64,000 nt of DNA from Cryomorphaceae bacterium. Its GTDB lineage: Bacteria; Bacteroidota; Bacteroidia; Flavobacteriales; Schleiferiaceae. The notes under the pieces are model-generated. The model did no database searches. It had not been told where the DNA came from and was given only the letters and a program-made list of their open reading frames with translations. Each line of letters starts with the position of its first letter. The stretch's first letter is position 1. The position numbers and the translations under genes were made by a program. The DNA lies in NCBI GenBank assembly GCA_021298655.1, contig JAJTFK010000003.1:38297-102296 (forward strand), given 5' to 3'. Shown here one piece after another: positions 43,326-51,193 of this stretch.

Positions 43326-44737
43326 AGCTCCTTTTTGGACTTCGGGTAGCCAAATAGACCCTTTTCCTTAATGATGGTGTCCACGTAGGTGGGGAGGCAG
43401 CTTTCCCAACCTTTTTCCCCGTTGCGTATTTTTCGCAGCACTTCGCGGCTCCAAATGCTCAAAATCTCGGGGTCAAAGTCCTCAATGTCGCGAATTCGAC
43501 GGGCCTGCTTCAGGTAGTCGTAAATGTTTTTGAACGGGTCGTTGACGTGAATGTCGTTCGTCGTGGTTATGCTGCCGTCGCCTCGGAAGGGGTAGGCATA
43601 AATGATCAAACTCTTGGAGAACAAGCGACCCATGGCCTCAAGAATTCCGCCGGTAAGGTGGCCGTAGTACTTGTCTTCAAAAATCTCCTGAAGCGACGGG
43701 ATGCCCATGATCAAGCCCATGCGCTTTTTGGTGAAGCTCGCGAGGTAATCGACCAGTCGGTAGTACTCCTGGTAGTTCGAAATCAGCACGGTTTGCCCGA
43801 TGCTGCACAATATATCGGCGCGATCCAAGAAGTCCTGTTCGTCGAGGTTGCCGTCCGCCAAAAGGTTGTTCAGCGTGATTTCAAAAAGAACAACCGTCTC
43901 GTCCTTTTCCACGCTCTTGGATTGGATGTACTGCTTGTACCCCTTTTTGATCATGTCCATGTTCACCTTGGTCACGGGACGAAAGCTGCCCCGCATCGCC
44001 AAAATGTTCTTTTTATACAGCAGTTCGGCGGGCAAGAGGTTTTTGCCTTCGGGACCGAAAATCACGGCATCGGTAAAGCCGTTTTTAATAAGCTGCAGCG
44101 ACATCAATCGGTTGTCGACGTGCTCAAAATCAGGACCTAAGAAGTTAATAAGGTCAATTTCGATGGCGGACTTATCGATGCCATCGTACAGGCTGAGCAG
44201 AAACTGCTTTGGCTCGGTGTACAAATTGTAGGCCGCGTAAATAAGGTTTACGCCCATTGCGCCCACCGTCTCTTGCTGGTACTTCGCGTTGTCTTCGTGA
44301 AGTCGGACGTGGACGATTACTTCATTGGCTTCGCCGTCGGGCCGCGTTTGGTAGCGAATCCCGAGCCAGCCATGTCCCTTGAAGGTTTTGGCGAAGTTGA
44401 TGGTCGCGACCGTATTCGCAAAGGCAAAAAAGCACTTGTCCGGAGACTTTTGGCGGTCGATGCGCTCGTGAAGCAACCGGTACTCATGGTGCAGCATCTT
44501 GCGAAGGCGGTTCTCGGTCACGTAGCGTCCGTCCTCCTCTTGCCCGTAAATGGCGTCCGAAAATTCCTTGTCGTAGGCACTCATGGCCTTGGCAATGGTG
44601 CCCGACGCACCGCCTGCCCTAAAGAAATGGCGTACCGTTTCTTGGCCGGCACCAATTTCCGCGAAAGAACCGTAAATAGCGTGATTTAGGTTGGTCCGGA
44701 GCGCCTTTTGCGCCGCGCTTAACACCATTTCAGACAT
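43316..44737 (-). CDS. Conserved 473-aa cytoplasmic protein of unknown function
   Basis: A large soluble protein without signal peptide or membrane segment. It opens MSEMVLSAAQKALRTNLNHA; LRKMLHHEYRLLHERID and GSFRPVTKVNMDMIKKGYKQ look strongly conserved. I recognise the sequence as a widespread family in Bacteroidota that carries inconsistent automatic names, and I cannot assign a reaction. A TACCTTTG box lies 4 nt before ATG 44737. It converges on the photolyase gene. Confidence 0.85.
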   Translation of the reverse strand: MSEMVLSAAQKALRTNLNHAIYGSFAEIGAGQETVRHFFRAGGASGTIAKAMSAYDKEFSDAIYGQEEDGRYVTENRLRKMLHHEYRLLHERIDRQKSPDKCFFAFANTVATINFAKTFKGHGWLGIRYQTRPDGEANEVIVHVRLHEDNAKYQQETVGAMGVNLIYAAYNLYTEPKQFLLSLYDGIDKSAIEIDLINFLGPDFEHVDNRLMSLQLIKNGFTDAVIFGPEGKNLLPAELLYKKNILAMRGSFRPVTKVNMDMIKKGYKQYIQSKSVEKDETVVLFEITLNNLLADGNLDEQDFLDRADILCSIGQTVLISNYQEYYRLVDYLASFTKKRMGLIMGIPSLQEIFEDKYYGHLTGGILEAMGRLFSKSLIIYAYPFRGDGSITTTNDIHVNDPFKNIYDYLKQARRIRDIEDFDPEILSIWSREVLRKIRNGEKGWESCLPTYVDTIIKEKGLFGYPKSKKELQD

Positions 44738-44741
44738 GCTT

Positions 44742-44749
44742 CAAAGGTA
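44742..44749 (-). promoter_or_regulatory. -7 box TACCTTTG of the 473-aa protein gene
   Basis: Exact TAnnTTTG match 4 nt before ATG 44737. It is only 3 bp from the divergent box at 44753. Confidence 0.55.
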
Positions 44750-44752
44750 GCG

Positions 44753-44760
44753 TACATTTG
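44753..44760 (+). promoter_or_regulatory. -7 box TACATTTG of the MBL-fold gene
   Basis: Exact TAnnTTTG match 5 nt before ATG 44766, back-to-back with the minus-strand box. Confidence 0.55.
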
Positions 44761-44765
44761 GGCCA

Positions 44766-45545
44766 ATGTCCGCTATTTCCCTGGATTTTTTTGGCACCGG
44801 AACCAGTCAGGGCGTGCCAGTCATCGGCTGCGATTGTTCCGTTTGCCTATCCTTGGACCCGCGGGACCAACGCCTTCGGTCGTCGGTGCGCATTAGCTCC
44901 AGGGAAACCTCGGTGCTCATCGATTGCGGACCCGACTTTAGGCAGCAAATGCTGCGGACCGGAGCAAACCACCTCGATGCCGTAGTGTTGACCCACGAGC
45001 ACATGGATCACGTATCGGGACTTGATGACCTACGTCCCCTAATCTTTCGGACCAACAAACCCATGACGATTTGGATGACGGATCGGGTAGAGGCTCGGCT
45101 CCGCGAACAGTTTGCTTACGCCTTCAGTTCCATGCGCTATCCCGGTGCGCCCGAATTTGACGTTCGGCGCATTAATCACCCGGAATCCTTTACCATTGGC
45201 GATCAGCATTGGCAACCCATTTTGGGGTCGCACGGAACCTGGCCTGTGCTGGGCTACCGAATTGGTTCCTTGGTCTACCTCACCGACCTCTCCGGCATGG
45301 AGGATGGCGAGCGGGATCGAATTCGGGGTGCCGAGGTGCTGGTCGTAAACGCACTGCGCACGCAGCCCCACGTGGCGCATTTTACCCTGGATCAGGCCAT
45401 AGCATTTGCCCGAAGCACGGGCGTGCCGCGCGTGTATTTCACCCACATCTCGCACCATTTGGGGCTGCACGCCGAAACCACGGAAGCGCTTCCCGAAGGC
45501 ATGTCCTTGGCCCACGACGGGCTGCGCCTCAGCGTCGCAGGTTAA
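44766..45545 (+). CDS. MBL-fold metal-dependent hydrolase (PhnP-like)
   Basis: A 259-aa metallo-beta-lactamase-fold protein. The metal motif is LTHEHMDHVSG (HxHxDH), with GTSQGVPVIGCDCSVC near the N-terminus as in PhnP-type phosphodiesterases, LGSHGTWPVLGYR, and a C-terminal FTHISHHLGLH. PhnP cleaves cyclic ribose phosphates; the substrate here is unknown since no phn genes are present. It shares its last 4 bp (TTAA) with the convergent pyrC-like gene. Confidence 0.85.
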   Translation: MSAISLDFFGTGTSQGVPVIGCDCSVCLSLDPRDQRLRSSVRISSRETSVLIDCGPDFRQQMLRTGANHLDAVVLTHEHMDHVSGLDDLRPLIFRTNKPMTIWMTDRVEARLREQFAYAFSSMRYPGAPEFDVRRINHPESFTIGDQHWQPILGSHGTWPVLGYRIGSLVYLTDLSGMEDGERDRIRGAEVLVVNALRTQPHVAHFTLDQAIAFARSTGVPRVYFTHISHHLGLHAETTEALPEGMSLAHDGLRLSVAG

Positions 45546-46798
45546 GCGGAGGCAGGGTAGGCCTGCGCATCCAGCACCACACCGAGCGCAAATCCGTTTT
45601 TGGACCACTTGGGTCGATTCACGCCAAGACTGGCTTGGCGGTCAACCGAACCTTCCAGCGTGAATAAGGTAAAGTCCGCAGGGCTTCCCACATTAATGCT
45701 TACGGAACCCAATCCAAAGAGCTCTCGGGGCTTATGGGCAACTGCTTCTACCCATACTTCAAGATCGTCGGCGCTTCCGTAGTGGGCGTGGAACCACGAA
45801 AAGGCGTCTTCAATGGTGGCGGCGCCAAATCCGGCACTTCCCCATTCGCAGTTTTTTACTTCGTGGTCCATGGGGTCGTGGTCCGAAACCAAGATGTCAA
45901 TGGTTCCGTCGCACAAACCGCTCCAAAGGGCCGCGCGATCGTCCGCGGATCGAAGCGGCGGCAGCACCTTGTAGGCCGTTTCGTAGGATTCGACATCGGA
46001 TTCGGTTCCGATGAGGTTGGCAATGGCGCAGTCGGCGGTTAGCTGCACGCCCCGAGCTTTGGCGGCTCGCACGAGGTCAACGCTTTCCGCGCAGGAAAGG
46101 CCGGCAAGGTGTAGGGCGCCGCCGGCGTACTCAGCTACCGAAATATCGCGTTGAACTCGAATGGTTTCGGCGAGTCGGGGAATGGGCGCCATGCCCGATT
46201 TCAGCGCCGATGCGCCTTCGTGGGCAACGCCGGTAGGGCAGAGGTTGCGTTCCATTGGGAAGCTCCAGACCCGGGCGTCAAGCCCTAGGGCATATTCCAA
46301 TGCCAGCTGAAGGGTATGTGGCGATTCGATGGCGTGTTTGTCGTCCGAAAACGCCAGCGCACCCGCGGTTCGCATGTCGTGCAGTTCGGCGAGTTTTTCT
46401 CCCTGTAAGCCCTGCGTGAGTGCGCCGACGGGAATCCATACGAGGCCCTCCTGTTCCGGAAGGGCTTCAATGCTCGGGCTGTTGTCGCGCACGGGATTGG
46501 TCGAAGGCATGAGGGCCGCATGCGTATATCCACCAGCGCGTGCCGCAGCGCTGAGCGAATCGTAGTTTTCCCGTTCTTCATGTCCAGGTGACCCGCAGCG
46601 CGCTCGTCCGTCAACCCATCCGGGGCTAATGAATGCGCCGCGCGCCCACGTTACCGCCGGCACATCGTGCATCGTTCCCGCTTCGGCAACCGCACGAACC
46701 TGACCGTCAACTACTAAAACATCAACCGATTTTCGGTGGAATGGTGACCGAGGGTCCACCACGTGTACGCTCGGCAGGACAAAAGATCCATGATTCAT
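45542..46798 (-). CDS. Dihydroorotase homologue lacking metal ligands (probably non-catalytic)
   Basis: A 418-aa amidohydrolase-fold protein related to dihydroorotase (LMPSTNPVRDN, LAFSDDKHAIESP, LVSDHDPMDHE). The essential HxH metal motif after strand 1 is replaced: FISPGWVDGRARCGSPGHEE has Arg where active enzymes have His. Such PyrC homologues can act as non-catalytic partners of aspartate carbamoyltransferase; whether this one does is inference. Start ATG 46798 follows a TACCTTTG box by 9 nt. Confidence 0.82.
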   Translation of the reverse strand: MNHGSFVLPSVHVVDPRSPFHRKSVDVLVVDGQVRAVAEAGTMHDVPAVTWARGAFISPGWVDGRARCGSPGHEERENYDSLSAAARAGGYTHAALMPSTNPVRDNSPSIEALPEQEGLVWIPVGALTQGLQGEKLAELHDMRTAGALAFSDDKHAIESPHTLQLALEYALGLDARVWSFPMERNLCPTGVAHEGASALKSGMAPIPRLAETIRVQRDISVAEYAGGALHLAGLSCAESVDLVRAAKARGVQLTADCAIANLIGTESDVESYETAYKVLPPLRSADDRAALWSGLCDGTIDILVSDHDPMDHEVKNCEWGSAGFGAATIEDAFSWFHAHYGSADDLEVWVEAVAHKPRELFGLGSVSINVGSPADFTLFTLEGSVDRQASLGVNRPKWSKNGFALGVVLDAQAYPASA

Positions 46799-46807
46799 AA
46801 CCGAAGG

Positions 46808-46815
46808 CAAAGGTA
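46808..46815 (-). promoter_or_regulatory. -7 box TACCTTTG of the pyrC-like gene
   Basis: Exact TAnnTTTG match 9 nt before ATG 46798; divergent from the tRNA-Pro promoter. Confidence 0.5.
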
Positions 46816-46837
46816 GTTTTTTTTGGGCGCCATTAAG

Positions 46838-46845
46838 TACTTTTG
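46838..46845 (+). promoter_or_regulatory. -7 box TACTTTTG of tRNA-Pro
   Basis: Exact TAnnTTTG match 12 nt before the mature 5' end of the tRNA. Confidence 0.5.
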
Positions 46846-46857
46846 CAGCCTTCAACG

Positions 46858-46930
46858 CGGGATGTGGCGCAGTTGGTAGCGCACTACGTTCGGGACGTAG
46901 GGGTCGCTGGTTCGAGTCCAGTCATCCCGA
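46858..46930 (+). tRNA. tRNA-Pro (anticodon CGG)
   Basis: A 73-nt cloverleaf: 7-bp acceptor stem CGGGATG/CATCCCG with the C1-G72 pair typical of bacterial tRNA-Pro, D arm GCGC-AGTTGGTA-GCGC, anticodon arm CTACG-TTCGGGA-CGTAG, and T arm with TTCGAGT. The loop TTCGGGA gives anticodon CGG, reading CCG. The 3' CCA is not encoded. Confidence 0.95.
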
Positions 46931-46934
46931 CCGC

Positions 46935-46970
46935 GAGAAAGCCTTGGTTTTTCCGGGGCTTTTTTTTTGA
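46935..46970 (+). terminator. Probable terminator after tRNA-Pro
   Basis: Imperfect hairpin (AAAGCC ... GGGGCTTT) followed by a long T-run, just downstream of the tRNA. Confidence 0.6.
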
Positions 46971-47005
46971 CTTACTTTGGTTTCATTAAATTAATAATTC
47001 AAATC

Positions 47006-47599
47006 ATGAGGTACTTAATCGTTGGCCTTGCACTCAGCGCGTCGTTTCTAACCAATGCCCAAACGCAAAAGGACGTACGCGTCGAGAAGCGCGTGATCGT
47101 TCTGAAAGATGGCAAAATGCTGGATCAACCGAGCGATTCGGTACTTAAGGAACTCCGTATCAATGTCGACAGCATCGTCGAGGGTTTTCGCCTTACCCCG
47201 GAAATGCTTGGCGGCGAGGGCCTGGGCGGCAACGTCATGATTTTTAACGACATGCCACAGGGTCGCGCGGTGCTTGGTGTGCGCATTGGCCAAACCAATG
47301 GCGTAGCGGGCGTCGTCGTGCAGTCCGTAGAGCCCGTGAGCACTGCGGCCGCATTGGGACTGTCCGTTGGAGATGTGGTCTACCGAGTCAACGGTCGGAA
47401 TATGCAAAAGCCCGAAGATTTGGTTGGACTCATTAGCGAACTTGAAGTGGGCGCAGAAGTGGCGATCGCGTACCGCCGCGACGGAAAAAAGCGTCGCGCG
47501 CTGGGATACTTAATTCCGGCCGGAGTCCTGGGAGGCATGATGCCACCTGCAGGTGAAATGCCCTTGCGCATCGAGCTCAAGGCCCCCCGCGAATTTTAG
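47006..47599 (+). CDS. Exported PDZ-domain protein
   Basis: A 197-aa protein with signal peptide (MRYLIVGLALSASFLTNAQ). After an N-terminal region of unknown fold comes a PDZ domain (about 95-185): AVLGVRIGQTNGVAGVVVQS, AAALGLSVGDVVYRVNGRNM, LVGLISELEVGAEVAIAYRR. It has no protease domain, so it is likely a periplasmic adaptor. ATG 47006 is chosen by signal peptide; the frame opens at 46967. A terminator follows. Confidence 0.8.
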   Translation: MRYLIVGLALSASFLTNAQTQKDVRVEKRVIVLKDGKMLDQPSDSVLKELRINVDSIVEGFRLTPEMLGGEGLGGNVMIFNDMPQGRAVLGVRIGQTNGVAGVVVQSVEPVSTAAALGLSVGDVVYRVNGRNMQKPEDLVGLISELEVGAEVAIAYRRDGKKRRALGYLIPAGVLGGMMPPAGEMPLRIELKAPREF

Positions 47600-47604
47600 C
47601 TTAG

Positions 47605-47630
47605 AAACCGGATTTTTTCCGGTTTTTTTT
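47605..47630 (+). terminator. Rho-independent terminator after the PDZ gene
   Basis: AAACCGGA-TTTTT-TCCGGTTT followed by a T-run, just before the pirin promoter. Confidence 0.85.
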
Positions 47631-47635
47631 GTGGT

Positions 47636-47666
47636 TTGTGCTTATTTATGTTTAAACATATATTTG
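47636..47666 (+). promoter_or_regulatory. Complete TTG-N20-TAnnTTTG promoter of the pirin gene
   Basis: -33 TTG at 47636-47638 (part of TTTG), 20-nt spacer, -7 TATATTTG at 47659-47666, 4 nt before ATG 47671, so the mRNA should be leaderless. Confidence 0.72.
47647..47660. promoter_or_regulatory. Palindrome TATGTTTAAACATA, operator candidate in the pirin promoter
   Basis: Perfect 14-bp palindrome in the -33/-7 spacer, overlapping the first two bases of the -7 box. Each half contains TGTTTAA, the core also seen before the sigma-crt operon and YceI. Confidence 0.5.
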
Positions 47667-47670
47667 CCGC

Positions 47671-48396
47671 ATGAAAACAATCCTTCATTCTTCAGCATCG
47701 CGCGGTACCGCCGACCACGGTTGGCTTAAAACCGCGCACACGTTTTCGTTTGCGGGCTACTACAATCCGGAACGCGTGCACTACGGCGTACTCCGTGTGC
47801 TCAACGACGATTGGATTGCTGGCGGAACCGGGTTTGGCAAGCATCCGCACGACAATATGGAAATCGTGACCATTCCGCTCACTGGAGCCCTAGAGCATCA
47901 GGACAGCATGGGAAATAAAGAAGTTCTTCGCATGGGCGAAGTTCAGGCGATGAGCGCGGGTACGGGCGTATTTCATTCGGAATACAATGCCAGCGCAACC
48001 GAGCCCTGTTCGTTGCTTCAAATTTGGATCATCCCGGAGCGCAGGGGCGTGGAGCCACGCTACGAACAGCGCTTTTATGACGTGGCCAAGCTTGAGCAAG
48101 AATGGCACACGGTAGTAAACCCCATGGATCAAGGAGGCGCCATGCCCATACACCAGCAAGCCTGGTTTTCGCTGACCAAAATCCCCCAAGGAACCCAGCG
48201 GAACTATGCCGCGAAGCGCGAGGGCAATGGGGTCTACTTTTTTGTCATAGAGGGCTCAGCAAGCATTGCGGGACTCGATTTGGGCGCGCGCGACGGCCTG
48301 GGGGTTTCGGAGTTGTCCGACATCCCGGTTGCCGCGGCGTCCGATGCCTTCATTTTGGCGATGGATGTGCCGCTCCGGCTCCCAACTATAGCCTAA
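47671..48396 (+). CDS. Pirin family protein (YhhW/quercetinase-like bicupin)
   Basis: A 241-aa bicupin. HTFSFAGYYNPERVHYG, GTGFGKHPHDNMEIVTIPL (iron-binding His pair), LEHQDSMGNKEVLRMGEVQ and AGTGVFHSEYN are pirin hallmarks. YhhW-type pirins bind iron and can oxidise flavonols; natural substrate here unknown. Its promoter holds a TGTTTAA palindrome like the carotenoid operator half-site, suggesting shared regulation. Confidence 0.92.
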   Translation: MKTILHSSASRGTADHGWLKTAHTFSFAGYYNPERVHYGVLRVLNDDWIAGGTGFGKHPHDNMEIVTIPLTGALEHQDSMGNKEVLRMGEVQAMSAGTGVFHSEYNASATEPCSLLQIWIIPERRGVEPRYEQRFYDVAKLEQEWHTVVNPMDQGGAMPIHQQAWFSLTKIPQGTQRNYAAKREGNGVYFFVIEGSASIAGLDLGARDGLGVSELSDIPVAAASDAFILAMDVPLRLPTIA

Positions 48397-48401
48397 CTTT
48401 G
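48394..48401 (+). promoter_or_regulatory. -7 box TAACTTTG of ffh
   Basis: Exact TAnnTTTG match 8 nt before ATG 48410, overlapping the pirin stop codon. Confidence 0.5.
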
Positions 48402-48409
48402 CCGGGATC

Positions 48410-49741
48410 ATGTTTGAATCCCTAAGCGAAAAAATAGATTCCGCGCTGCACCGCCTTTCGGGGCGTGGAAAAATCACGGACATCAACATTGCCGAGGCGG
48501 TTAAAGACATCCGCCGAGCGCTCGTCGATGCCGACGTCAACTACAAGCTAGCCAAGGACTTCACGGACCGCGTCAAAGAACGCGCCCTGGGGCAGGACGT
48601 ACTGAAGTCGCTCGAGCCGGGCCAGCTGATGGTCAAAATTGTCCGCGACGAAATGGCGGAGCTCATGGGCGGTTCCGCAACCGAAATTGCCTCGGGTAAC
48701 GGCCTTCAAACCGTGCTTATGGCGGGCCTACAGGGTTCGGGTAAAACCACGTTTACGGCGAAGTTGGGTAACCACCTCAAGCGCAAGAAAGGACGCAAAG
48801 TCCTTCTCGCCGCAGCCGACGTGTACCGTCCGGCCGCGATAGACCAGCTCAAAACGCTGGGAGAACAAATTGGCATCGAGGTATTTAGCCTCGAGGGCGA
48901 GAAGGACGCCGTGCGCATCGCCCGCGAAGCCCAGAACTACGCCAAGTCAAACGGCTTCAACTACCTGCTGATTGACACGGCCGGACGTTTGGCCGTCGAC
49001 GAAGCCCTGATGCGCGAAATTGCATCCATTCGACAGGCTACGAGTCCCGAAGAGATTCTCTTCGTGGTCGACTCGATGACGGGCCAAGATGCCGTGAATA
49101 CGGCCAAGGCCTTTCACGACGTGCTCGACTACACGGGGGTAATTTTGACCAAACTCGATGGCGATACCCGTGGCGGTGCGGCTTTGAGCATCCGTCAGGT
49201 GGTGCAAAAGCCCATCAAGTTTATTGGCACGGGCGAAAAAATGGAGGCGCTCGACGTCTTTCATCCCGACCGCATGGCGGACCGAATCCTTGGGATGGGA
49301 GATGTGGTCTCGCTGGTAGAGCGTGCCCAGGAACAGTTTGATGTCGAACAGGCGCGCAAGCTCAATAAGAAAATTGCCACCAATAAGTTTGGCTTTGATG
49401 ATTTTTTGGAGCAGATCCAGCAGGTTAAAAAGATGGGCAACATGAAGGACCTTATGGGCATGATCCCCGGCGTGGGCAAAGCCCTTAAGGGAATAGATAT
49501 TCCCGACGATGCCTTTAAGCACGTTGAGGCCATGATCCGCTCGATGACGCCCGAAGAACGAAGCAATCCCAGCATAATCAACGGTACCCGACGTGCGCGC
49601 ATCGCTGCAGGAAGCGGTCGGACCGTTCCGGAGCTCAACAAGTTGATCAAGCAATTTGACGACATGAGCCGCGTAATGAAAATGATGCAGGGGCAGGGCG
49701 GACGGAGTCAACTGATGTCCATGATGAACCGAATGCGCTGA
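48410..49741 (+). CDS. ffh: Signal recognition particle protein Ffh (SRP54)
   Basis: A 443-aa SRP GTPase. N domain at the start; G domain with GLQGSGKTTFTAKLG, DTAGRL, TKLDGDTRGGAALS; then the methionine-rich M domain (MGNMKDLMGMIPGVG, MMQGQGGRSQLMSMMNRMR) that binds signal sequences and 4.5S RNA. Targets nascent membrane proteins. Its TGA overlaps the folD ATG (TGATG). Confidence 0.97.
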   Translation: MFESLSEKIDSALHRLSGRGKITDINIAEAVKDIRRALVDADVNYKLAKDFTDRVKERALGQDVLKSLEPGQLMVKIVRDEMAELMGGSATEIASGNGLQTVLMAGLQGSGKTTFTAKLGNHLKRKKGRKVLLAAADVYRPAAIDQLKTLGEQIGIEVFSLEGEKDAVRIAREAQNYAKSNGFNYLLIDTAGRLAVDEALMREIASIRQATSPEEILFVVDSMTGQDAVNTAKAFHDVLDYTGVILTKLDGDTRGGAALSIRQVVQKPIKFIGTGEKMEALDVFHPDRMADRILGMGDVVSLVERAQEQFDVEQARKLNKKIATNKFGFDDFLEQIQQVKKMGNMKDLMGMIPGVGKALKGIDIPDDAFKHVEAMIRSMTPEERSNPSIINGTRRARIAAGSGRTVPELNKLIKQFDDMSRVMKMMQGQGGRSQLMSMMNRMR

Positions 49742-50595
49742 TGGCACAGCTACTCAGTGGCCGCGATGCGGCTCAAGCCTGGAAAACCTTTATCCGAAAA
49801 GAAGTTGCGGGTCGCCTGGCTCAGGGTAAACGCGCTCCGCACCTGGCGGCCATTTTGGTGGGTGAGGACCCGGCCAGCCAAGCCTATGTTCGGGGCAAGG
49901 TCCGCGACTGCGAAGAAGTGGGTTTTGGGTCAACCTTGATCGCGTTGCCCGAACAAACGAGCCAAGCGGCCCTGCTTAAGCACGTGGAAGAACTCAACGG
50001 AAACCCTGGTATTGACGGCTTTATCGTGCAACTACCGCTTCCAAAGCACATTAACCCCGACGAAGTGTTGCTGGCGATCGACCCCCGAAAGGACGTCGAT
50101 GGCTTTCACCCCGAAAACGTGGGCCGAATGGCCTTGGGTCTTCCGACCTACTTGCCGGCCACGCCCTACGGCATGCTGCTGCTTTTGGAGCACTACGGAA
50201 TTTCGCCTGCCGGCAAAAACGCCGTCGTCGTGGGCCGCAGCAACATCGTGGGCTCGCCCATGAGCATTCTGCTGAGCCGAAACACGAAGATGGGCAATGC
50301 CACGGTTACCCTTGCGCACAGCAAGACCGAGAACCTGGAGGCCCTTTGCCGGGGCGCGGACCTGCTCGTGGCGGCCATCGGTCGCCCCTTATTTATCAAG
50401 GCTTCCATGATACGCCCGGGGGCAACCGTACTCGATGTGGGCATCAATCGGGTCGATGGAAAGCTCGTTGGCGACGTTGATTTTGTGGAAGCCGAACAGG
50501 TTGCGGGCGCCATTACCCCGGTACCCGGTGGCGTAGGGCTGATGACCCGCGTCGGCCTCCTCATGAATACCCTTCATGCTGCGCGCCGAAACTAA
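49741..50595 (+). CDS. folD: Methylene-tetrahydrofolate dehydrogenase/cyclohydrolase FolD
   Basis: A 284-aa enzyme. The catalytic Tyr/Lys region is AYVRGKVRDCEEVG; GFIVQLPLPKHI, DVDGFHPENVGRM and VVVGRSNIVGSPM with TPVPGGVGLMTR are family signatures. It interconverts one-carbon forms of tetrahydrofolate. Translationally coupled to ffh; overlaps queE by 20 bp. Confidence 0.96.
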   Translation: MAQLLSGRDAAQAWKTFIRKEVAGRLAQGKRAPHLAAILVGEDPASQAYVRGKVRDCEEVGFGSTLIALPEQTSQAALLKHVEELNGNPGIDGFIVQLPLPKHINPDEVLLAIDPRKDVDGFHPENVGRMALGLPTYLPATPYGMLLLLEHYGISPAGKNAVVVGRSNIVGSPMSILLSRNTKMGNATVTLAHSKTENLEALCRGADLLVAAIGRPLFIKASMIRPGATVLDVGINRVDGKLVGDVDFVEAEQVAGAITPVPGGVGLMTRVGLLMNTLHAARRN

Positions 50596-51193
50596 TTCCC
50601 AAGCTCTTCCGCTGATGGAGGCCTTCCGCACCATCCAAGGTGAAGGGGCGCACACCGGTCGTGCGGCTTTTTTTATGCGCATCGGCGGGTGCGATGTGGG
50701 ATGCCATTGGTGCGACGTCAAAGAGTCATGGGATGCCTCGAAGCACCCCGTAACGCCACTTGACGTATTGATTGCGCTCCCGTCGGATGCCGACCGAACG
50801 GTGGTTATCACGGGCGGAGAGCCGCTTATGTGGGATATGGGCCCCCTGACCCAAGGGCTTCGTGCCCGGGGCCTCAGCGTCCACTTGGAAACCAGCGGGG
50901 CATACCCGGTGACGGGCACCTGGGATTGGGTCTGCCTGTCCCCAAAGAAAACCAAAGCACCCTTGCCCGAGTGGTACGAGTTAGCCAATGAGCTCAAGGT
51001 AATTGTCTACAACGACAACGACTTCCTTTGGGCCGAAACCCACGCGAAGCAGTGTGCGCCCGACATCGAGCGCTTTTTGCAACCCGAATGGTCCCGGAGG
51101 GACCTGCAGCTCCCAAAAATTGTGGACTACCTGGAGCAGCATCCGACGTGGCGTCTGGGGCTTCAGACCCACAAATACATCGGAATGCCCTAA
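50576..51193 (+). CDS. queE: 7-carboxy-7-deazaguanine synthase QueE
   Basis: A 205-aa radical-SAM enzyme. EAFRTIQGEGAHTGRAAFF leads to the cluster motif CDVGCHWCD (CxxxCxxC), then VITGGEPLMWD and LETSGAYP. It makes the 7-deazaguanine core of queuosine from carboxy-tetrahydropterin, the QueD product. A later start at 50615 would also fit. Its stop overlaps the spoT stop by 4 bp. Confidence 0.93.
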   Translation: MLRAETNSQALPLMEAFRTIQGEGAHTGRAAFFMRIGGCDVGCHWCDVKESWDASKHPVTPLDVLIALPSDADRTVVITGGEPLMWDMGPLTQGLRARGLSVHLETSGAYPVTGTWDWVCLSPKKTKAPLPEWYELANELKVIVYNDNDFLWAETHAKQCAPDIERFLQPEWSRRDLQLPKIVDYLEQHPTWRLGLQTHKYIGMP

